Assembly (NCBI GenBank): GCA_903823545.1
Contig: CAIJTL010000325.1
Coordinates: forward strand, 1-11,664
Direction: 5' to 3'
Length of the DNA stretch: 11,664 nucleotides
Source: an uncultured Planctomycetaceae bacterium
Lineage (GTDB): Bacteria; Planctomycetota; Planctomycetia; Planctomycetales; Planctomycetaceae
How positions within the stretch are numbered: the first letter of the stretch is position 1; each line of letters begins with the position of its first letter. Shown here piece by piece: positions 7,174-11,664 of the stretch. The notes below the pieces were generated by a model, which had not been told where the DNA came from, did not search any database, and worked only from the letters and a program-made list of their open reading frames with translations. A program made the translations under genes and the position numbers.

Positions 7174-7216
7174 CGGTAACTTTCCGTAGCCGCACTCGCG
7201 CGAGTGCTCGATCGAG
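7174..7216. promoter_or_regulatory. Cluster of palindromes upstream of the receiver gene
   Basis: The 72-bp gap between the BON-like gene and the receiver contains a perfect 16-bp palindrome, GCACTCGCGCGAGTGC at 7192-7207. Directly beside it is a 10-bp palindrome CTCGATCGAG at 7207-7216, and an imperfect dyad CGGTAACTTTCCG lies at 7174-7186. These lie 20-62 bp upstream of the receiver start and could be an operator or an mRNA-processing hairpin. No clear -35/-10 pair is evident. Confidence 0.4.
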
Positions 7217-7226
7217 CGAATGACAT

Positions 7227-7604
7227 TTACCCCACGGCGATGTTGTTGGCCAGAATTGGTAAGTCGGCTAAGTCCATGACGGCATGTTGAACCAATTGTT
7301 TGCCGTAATAGGTTCTGGTTCGGCCTTCCAGGATCAGGCCGCCATCCTGATAGCGAATGCGAAACTGCGCCAAGCGTCGAGTCAACTGTCGCTGAATCAG
7401 CGTTTCCAGTTGGACCAAGCGGCCGGTGTGTTCTCCGGCCGATGCGGTTGGCTCGCGGGGCGTGAACGAAACGGCGGCGGCACGCGTGCATGGCGGCTGG
7501 CCGTGATTCGTTGGGCGGTCAAGCACGGCGGTGTCCCGATTCCACCCGGTCGTGTCGTCAGCAATTTGATCGTGAAGCGGTTCAGCGGTCGCAACTGAGA
7601 GCAT
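7227..7604 (-). CDS. BON-like domain protein
   Basis: This 125-residue protein has a low-complexity N-terminal half (about 1-65) and a C-terminal BON-like region (about 68-125). The latter runs TLIQRQLTRRLAQFRIRYQDGG, then LILEGRTRTYYGKQLVQHAV and finally ILANNIAVG. The strand-helix pattern with the central LxGR...YY.KQL motif resembles BON-domain proteins, which bind membranes or ligands and are often stress related; the exact ligand is unknown. The ATG at 7604 is chosen because TGAGG lies six bases upstream, whereas the ATG at 7640 has no spaced ribosome site. It lies between two receiver genes on the same strand. A decayed partial copy of its 3' end is found at about 6724-6763. Confidence 0.65.
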   Translation of the reverse strand: MLSVATAEPLHDQIADDTTGWNRDTAVLDRPTNHGQPPCTRAAAVSFTPREPTASAGEHTGRLVQLETLIQRQLTRRLAQFRIRYQDGGLILEGRTRTYYGKQLVQHAVMDLADLPILANNIAVG

Positions 7605-7669
7605 GAGAAACCTCACGGTAGGCGCGACTTTCCCAACCATCCCTCGCTGGGAAGTTCACAACACTTTGT

Positions 7670-7691
7670 CGCCAGGCGGTCCTGCCTGGCG
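7670..7691 (-). terminator. 8-bp GC-rich hairpin after the atypical receiver gene
   Basis: CGCCAGGC (7670-7677) and GCCTGGCG (7684-7691) form a perfect 8-bp stem with a 6-base loop, 13 bp past the stop of the minus-strand gene ending at 7704. No T-run follows on the minus strand, so it could be a weak terminator or an mRNA-end stabiliser. Confidence 0.45.
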
Positions 7692-7703
7692 TGGAGAACG
7701 GGC

Positions 7704-8144
7704 TTATCGAGCACTTGCAGTACCCGCGAATTCGTGGCGATGGTGAGTTGGCGTTTGCCAGAGGTCGGTGCAATCTTCCGATTCGACGGCACGAATGCAG
7801 TCCAACAGGTGACTCATCAGGAACGGTTTGCGGAGGTAACGAAATACCAGCGACTGCTGGCGGAGTTCGGCGACGTTCTCTTCGGCCGTGCAGCCGACCA
7901 GGATGACGCTGGGAATCCGCTGCCGATGGGGTTCTTCGCGCAGGCACTCCACCAAGCCATCAGCCCCGCCCCACAGCAAGTCCACCGAGGCAACAAGCAC
8001 GCTGGGGGATTCGCAGCGCACGAGCGACAGGCACTCGATTCCTCCGGACGCGGTGAGAGTTCTATACCCGTGCCTGGTCAAATACCTTTGGTAGAGTTCC
8101 GCCAACTCGTCGTCTTCATCGGCAATCAGAACGGTCGTGGTCAT
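7704..8144 (-). CDS. Atypical single-domain response regulator
   Basis: This 146-residue receiver-like protein keeps the acidic pocket (D9, E10, D11 in LIADEDD), a phosphoacceptor candidate D55 in SVDLLWGGADGL, and K106 in LRKPF. It departs from consensus in two ways: the usual Pro-Gly after the acceptor loop is Gly-Gly, and the conserved Thr/Ser that signals phosphorylation appears to be replaced by V83 or G84 in SVILVGCTA. Its signalling may therefore be altered. A tail of about 25 residues rich in His/Thr follows the receiver fold. The ATG at 8144 is supported by AGGA eight bases upstream; the longer reading from 8339 adds 65 residues with no receiver character. It is divergent from the histidine kinase gene across 292 bp. 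Confidence 0.85.
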   Translation of the reverse strand: MTTTVLIADEDDELAELYQRYLTRHGYRTLTASGGIECLSLVRCESPSVLVASVDLLWGGADGLVECLREEPHRQRIPSVILVGCTAEENVAELRQQSLVFRYLRKPFLMSHLLDCIRAVESEDCTDLWQTPTHHRHEFAGTASAR

Positions 8145-8436
8145 GGGGTTGTTCCTAGGTGGTGAAATTCCTTGTGGAGCAGCCGAATTCCCCTGACTGT
8201 TCGGCGATGTGCGTCGGTCGTGAGAAAACCTCTTGACCACGAGCCGTTGGCCACCGGAACCTGCCCGCATCGCCCGCCTGAGCCATGGGAGCGGGAGTGT
8301 GACCGACTGTGAAGAATCGGGTATCGGAGCTTCTGCCATTCCAAGATGGCGGATTTCACCATGCCAATTCGACCGCCGCTCAATTAAGTTCGGTGGAAGT
8401 CAGTGAGAATTTCAGACAACAAAGGTCGGAGCCGTC
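8145..8436. promoter_or_regulatory. 292-bp divergent intergenic region
   Basis: This non-coding stretch separates the minus-strand receiver from the plus-strand kinase and must hold both promoters if each gene is separately expressed. I see no convincing sigma-70 -35/-10 pair. There is a short dyad CCCGC...GCGGG around 8272-8294 and a TTCGGTGGAAGT element at 8389-8400, which loosely resembles sequence upstream of glgP. Short readings that cross it are not credible genes. Confidence 0.45.
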
Positions 8437-9654
8437 ATGTCGTCCGCATCGGATGTTTCCAGCCGCGAGGGTGAGCCGCAGGAGTTGCTGGAAGCCCGCC
8501 GGCGCATTCTGGAATTGGAACGGCAGCTTGCGGAACGTCACGACGGGCCTGTCCGCCGGACTTTCGCGGACAAACGTGCGAAGGTGAACGAAGAGAGTCT
8601 GCGGGCGATCCTCAGCACGGCATTTAACGGGATCGTCACGATCGATCAGGCGGGCGTGATTGTCGGCGCGAATCCGGCGGCCGAGCGGATGTTCGGCTAC
8701 GCGCCGGATGAACTGCTGGGGCGGAACGTCAAGGTCTTGATGCCGCCGCCGTACTGCGACGAGCACGATGAATATCTTGAGCGGTTTCAGAGAACGCGCG
8801 AGCCGCGGATCATCGGCTCGGTTCGCGAGCTGCTCGGCAAGCGTCAGGACGGTTCGACGTTTCCGCTGGAGTTGGCAGTGAGTCAGGTGGATCACTTGGG
8901 ACTGTTCACGGGCATTTTGCAGGACATCTCCGAGCGCCGTCAGTTGCAACAGCAGGTGCTGGAAGTCGCCGTGGCCGAGCAGCGCCGGATTGGTCACGAA
9001 CTTCACGACGGCATTCAACAAGAACTCACCGGTCTGTCGCTGTTGGCCAGCACGTTGCTGGAAGTTTTGAAATCCGGACACGAAGAACCGAGTGCCGATG
9101 GGGATTGGCGATTCCGCGCCCGGAACTATTCGCAGTTGTGCGACCTGACGATGAAACTCTGCGAGCGGCTGGCGGACGCGAATCAACATGTTCATCAGTT
9201 GGCTCACGGCATACTGTCGGTCGAGATCGATCCTGAGGGGCTGCGCGCGGAACTGCAGGAGCTGGCCGCGTCACTGCACGGGCTTAACGGGTTGACCTGC
9301 CGATTCGTCTGCACCGAACCGGTGGCGATGGTGAACCCGAACACCGCCAAGCACCTGTATCGAATCGCTCAGGAATCCCTAAACAACGCGGTGCGTCACG
9401 CGCAAGCCACCGAGATCGAGATGTCACTGCGGCCACAAAACGGAGAGCTGACGCTGGAGGTGCGCGACAACGGCGTCGGCATTGGTTCGGTCGCCGCGCT
9501 GCATCGTCCGCGTATCGCGACCATGCAGGGGCTAGGGCTGCGCGCCATGAACTACCGCGCCGGAATCATCGGTGGCCGACTGACGGTCGAGCGTCTCGCC
9601 GGTGGGGGAACGTCAGTGAAATGTGTCGTGTCGTTCGAGGCCCGTGATCAATGA
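8437..9654 (+). CDS. PAS histidine kinase, FixL-like haem sensor with HisKA_3 core
   Basis: This 405-residue kinase has no membrane segment and is probably cytoplasmic. An N-terminal coiled coil (about 15-35) leads into a PAS domain (about 52-165). The PAS matches FixL-type haem-PAS: H110 (proximal haem ligand position), R116 and R130 (the Arg that contacts bound O2, R220 in Bradyrhizobium FixL) fall at the right spacing, with IIGS and GKRQDGSTFP conserved. The dimerisation domain is HisKA_3, with phosphoacceptor H190 in HELHDG, followed by a HATPase with an N box near N317, DNGVGIG (344-350) and GLGLRAM. Classic FixL uses a different HisKA type, so this is a NarX/DosS-like core on a FixL-like sensor. 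GGAG at 8428-8431 supports ATG 8437. It overlaps the downstream regulator by ATGA. Confidence 0.92.
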   Translation: MSSASDVSSREGEPQELLEARRRILELERQLAERHDGPVRRTFADKRAKVNEESLRAILSTAFNGIVTIDQAGVIVGANPAAERMFGYAPDELLGRNVKVLMPPPYCDEHDEYLERFQRTREPRIIGSVRELLGKRQDGSTFPLELAVSQVDHLGLFTGILQDISERRQLQQQVLEVAVAEQRRIGHELHDGIQQELTGLSLLASTLLEVLKSGHEEPSADGDWRFRARNYSQLCDLTMKLCERLADANQHVHQLAHGILSVEIDPEGLRAELQELAASLHGLNGLTCRFVCTEPVAMVNPNTAKHLYRIAQESLNNAVRHAQATEIEMSLRPQNGELTLEVRDNGVGIGSVAALHRPRIATMQGLGLRAMNYRAGIIGGRLTVERLAGGGTSVKCVVSFEARDQ

Positions 9655-10304
9655 CCAAAGAACCGTCTCGAATTCTGATCGTGGATGATCACCCGCTCGT
9701 CAGGGAGGGCCTGCGGATGCGCCTGTCCCTGCAGGCGGAATGGCAGGTGTGTGGCGAAGCCGGCAGCGAAGAGGAGGCGCTGGCTCTGATCCCGAAGACG
9801 TTGCCGCAATTGGTGCTCGTCGATCTCAATTTGCAGTCTGGCCACGGCATCGACTTGATCAAGCGGATCAAGTCTTTGTATCCGCGGATGGCGATGTTGG
9901 TGTTTTCTGGCTTTGACGAATCCCTGTATGCCGAACGAGCCTTGCGGGCCGGCGCATTGGGTTATCTCAACAAACGGGCATCGCACGAGAAACTTGTTGA
10001 GGCTATTCATGCCGTGCTAAACGGCCAACGGTTCATCAGCTCGGCGCTGGCTCAGCGTCTGGTCCACCAAGCGCTGGGTGACACAGACCCGTCATCAGCC
10101 CCCACCAGCCGCCTGACCGACCGCGAGCTAGAAGTGTTCCGCTTGATTGGAACGGGCTTTGCGACGGGTGCGATTGCCGAGCGACTGTTTCTCAGCCCAC
10201 ACACGATCGACACGCATCGCGAGAACATCAAACGCAAGCTGAACCTCGGGAGCGGCGGCGAACTCACCCGCGCGGCCGTGCAATGGGTCTTGGAGAACGG
10301 CTGA
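9651..10304 (+). CDS. NarL/FixJ-family response regulator with LuxR-type HTH
   Basis: This 217-residue transcription factor is the evident partner of the kinase, since the two genes overlap by four bases (ATGA). The receiver (about 6-122) has D12-D13 in IVDDH, phosphoacceptor D58 in LVDLNL, S86 in VFSGF and K108 in LNKRAS. The C-terminal LuxR-type helix-turn-helix (about 154-213) begins LTDRELEVFRLIGTG and contains the recognition helix region LFLSPHTIDTHRENIKRKL. The length and architecture are standard. Its targets are not shown by the sequence, but the USP, protease and glgP genes around it, and dyads upstream of some of them, are the natural candidates. Confidence 0.95.
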   Translation: MTKEPSRILIVDDHPLVREGLRMRLSLQAEWQVCGEAGSEEEALALIPKTLPQLVLVDLNLQSGHGIDLIKRIKSLYPRMAMLVFSGFDESLYAERALRAGALGYLNKRASHEKLVEAIHAVLNGQRFISSALAQRLVHQALGDTDPSSAPTSRLTDRELEVFRLIGTGFATGAIAERLFLSPHTIDTHRENIKRKLNLGSGGELTRAAVQWVLENG

Positions 10305-10347
10305 GCATAGGCATCGGAGCGTGCGGAATCGTCCACATCTTGTCGCG

Positions 10348-10367
10348 GCGCGCGATCGGTGGCGCGC
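10348..10367. terminator. GC hairpin after the response regulator gene
   Basis: Two GCGCGC blocks (10348-10353 and 10362-10367) can form a 6-bp stem with an 8-base loop about 44 bp after the response regulator stop. No T-run follows. It may end or attenuate the kinase-regulator transcript, but the evidence is only the dyad. Confidence 0.3.
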
Positions 10368-10473
10368 GGATGCTTTACGGGGTGTTCGGAATCTGCATGG
10401 CGCGAGTGGCCGTTCAGAATAGTTCGCAGGGGCCACATTTCGGAAACAAGGACAGAATGGTGAGCGTTCGGAT

Positions 10474-10491
10474 CGAAGTCACACGACTTCG
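10474..10491. promoter_or_regulatory. Candidate operator dyad upstream of glgP
   Basis: CGAAGTC (10474-10480) and GACTTCG (10485-10491) form a perfect 7-bp inverted repeat with a 4-base spacer, 41-58 bp upstream of the glgP start codon. The size suits a dimeric regulator such as the LuxR-type protein encoded just upstream. A second overlapping small dyad, ACTTC...GAAGT at 10486-10502, could form an RNA hairpin. The rest of the 228-bp gap shows no clear promoter hexamers. Confidence 0.45.
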
Positions 10492-10532
10492 GCTACGGAA
10501 GTGATTGCGACCCAGTTTTCAAGGAGTTCTTC

Positions 10533-11664
10533 ATGACGGAACAACGCACCGTCGCTTACTTCTCGATGGAGATCGGCCTCGAGCCGGGGATGCCGACCTA
10601 CAGCGGTGGCCTGGGTGTTCTGGCTGGCGACACGGTGCGTTCCGCTGCCGATCTGAATGTGCCGCTGGTGGCCGTCTCGTTGCTGCACCGCGCCGGCTAT
10701 TTCTATCAGCAACTGGACCGCAGCGGCTGGCAGACCGAACAGCCGGTGCGCTGGGTTGTCGAAGACTATCTGCGCGAGATGCCCGCACGAGCCGCAGTCA
10801 CAATCGAGGGGCGAGCCGTTCACATTCGCGCTTGGGAACGACACGTCCTGGGGTGCGGCGGAGCCACGGTGCCGGTCTATTTTCTCGACACCGATCTGCC
10901 GGAGAACTCTGAGTGGGACCGGACGCTGACGCACTTTCTCTATGGCGGGGATTCGCATTATCGACTGTGTCAGGAAGTCGTGCTCGGCATGGGGGGAGTC
11001 CGCCTGTTGGCGGGTCTTGGGTACGACCGTCTGGAACGTTTCCACATGAACGAAGGGCACGCCAGCTTCCTGGCTTTGGAACTTCTGGAAGACCATGCGC
11101 GGCAGATGGGGCGAGCGTCCCCCAATCGCGACGATGTCGAGACTGTCCGTCGGCTGTGCGTCTTCACCACGCACACGCCGGTTCCGGCGGGGCATGACCG
11201 GTTTCCTCTGGAGTTGGTGACCCGCGTGTTGGGAGATCGCGACGCCTTTCGCATGAAAGATGTCTTTTGCTGCGACGGCGTTCTGAACATGACCTACTTG
11301 GCTCTGAATCTGAGCCATTACGTCAACGGCGTCGCGAAGCGACACGGCGAGATTTCGCAGACCATGTTTGCTCGCCATGCGATTGATTCCATTACCAATG
11401 GCGTGCATGTCGCGACTTGGGCCTCGGCACCGTTCCGAGCGTTGTTCGAGCAGTACATCCCCGGTTGGCAGCACGACAACTTCAGCCTGCGGTACGCGCT
11501 GAACATCCCCAAATCCGAGGTGTGGCAGGCGCACATGGCGGCCAAGCACGCACTGATCCAGTATGTCAACCGCGAGGCGAATGCCGGCATGGATGTGGAT
11601 GTGCTCACGCTGGGATTTGCCCGCCGCGCCGCGACCTACAAACGAGCGGACCTGTTGTTCGACG
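10533..11664 (+). CDS. glgP: Glycogen/alpha-glucan phosphorylase, GT35 (partial, runs off window)
   Basis: The reading frame is open from ATG 10533 to the window edge, giving the first 377 residues of a larger enzyme. Alpha-glucan phosphorylases release glucose-1-phosphate from glycogen using pyridoxal phosphate. Visible family motifs are [12 protein letters not shown] (22-33), HMNEGHASF (171-179), [11 protein letters not shown] (212-222), ITNGVH (287-292) and [17 protein letters not shown] (360-376). This is the shorter bacterial/archaeal phosphorylase type without an N-terminal extension. The pyridoxal-phosphate lysine lies beyond the edge. AAGGAG at 10521-10526 sits six bases before the ATG. 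The 228-bp gap and operator-like dyad upstream suggest its own promoter. Its ribosome site and first codons are duplicated at 4412-4447, where the rest of a gene is missing. Confidence 0.95.
   Translation, partial: MTEQRTVAYFSMEIGLEPGMPTYSGGLGVLAGDTVRSAADLNVPLVAVSLLHRAGYFYQQLDRSGWQTEQPVRWVVEDYLREMPARAAVTIEGRAVHIRAWERHVLGCGGATVPVYFLDTDLPENSEWDRTLTHFLYGGDSHYRLCQEVVLGMGGVRLLAGLGYDRLERFHMNEGHASFLALELLEDHARQMGRASPNRDDVETVRRLCVFTTHTPVPAGHDRFPLELVTRVLGDRDAFRMKDVFCCDGVLNMTYLALNLSHYVNGVAKRHGEISQTMFARHAIDSITNGVHVATWASAPFRALFEQYIPGWQHDNFSLRYALNIPKSEVWQAHMAAKHALIQYVNREANAGMDVDVLTLGFARRAATYKRADLLFD

Noticed and set aside
10474..10491. FixK (TTGAT-N4-ATCAA) or mycobacterial DosR box
   Set aside because: The dyad sequence CGAAGTC-N4-GACTTCG matches neither consensus, so no known regulator is assigned.
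10283..10504. 73-residue plus-strand reading between the response regulator and glgP
   Set aside because: It starts inside the regulator gene in another frame, has no ribosome site and covers the operator-like dyad; composition is not protein-like.
10479..11549. Long minus-strand reading (356 residues) opposite glgP
   Set aside because: The plus frame shows a full set of phosphorylase motifs; the reverse reading has no recognisable domain and typical antisense composition.
1..11664. CRISPR array, tRNA, rRNA or complete insertion sequence
   Set aside because: No regularly spaced repeats, no cloverleaf or rRNA-like segments and no transposase motifs were seen on either strand.

Overview
The window (about 60% GC by eye) looks like a chromosomal accessory or stress-response region of a free-living Gram-negative-type bacterium. 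The mix of two-domain universal stress proteins with a helical-repeat tail, a DUF2934 mini-protein, a BON-like protein, a CBS-type site-2 protease and a FixL/NarX-like sensor suggests Planctomycetota. That assignment is inference from gene content, because no rRNA or phylogenetic marker is present.

Layout. Positions 58-6529 carry a run of plus-strand genes: a Ca2+/Na+ antiporter, a 58-residue DUF2934 protein, a YjdF/DUF2238-like membrane protein, a universal stress protein (USP-A), a membrane M50 zinc protease with CBS domains, a 21-codon relic of a glycogen phosphorylase start, a class I methyltransferase and a second universal stress protein (USP-B, paralogue of USP-A). Positions 6530-6773 are a non-coding scar with a long imperfect inverted repeat, a fragment resembling an MFS transporter and an antisense fragment of the BON-like gene. 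Positions 6774-8144 carry three minus-strand genes: a single-domain receiver, a BON-like protein and a second, atypical receiver. A 292-bp divergent intergenic region follows. Positions 8437-10304 hold a PAS histidine kinase translationally coupled to a NarL/FixJ response regulator. After a 228-bp regulatory-looking gap, glgP starts at 10533 and runs off the right edge.

How the genes may work together. The kinase PAS domain keeps the FixL-type residues expected for haem and O2 binding, but is joined to a NarX/DosS-type HisKA_3 core and paired with a LuxR-type regulator. Around it lie USPs, a CBS-type M50 protease and a glycogen-mobilising enzyme. This set parallels the DosRST hypoxia/dormancy regulon of Mycobacterium (DosS/DosR, USPs such as Rv2623, and the M50-CBS protease Rv2625c). 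The best hypothesis is therefore an oxygen- or redox-sensing dormancy island that has been built and rebuilt by duplication. The glgP-start relic and the MFS/BON scar record earlier rearrangements.
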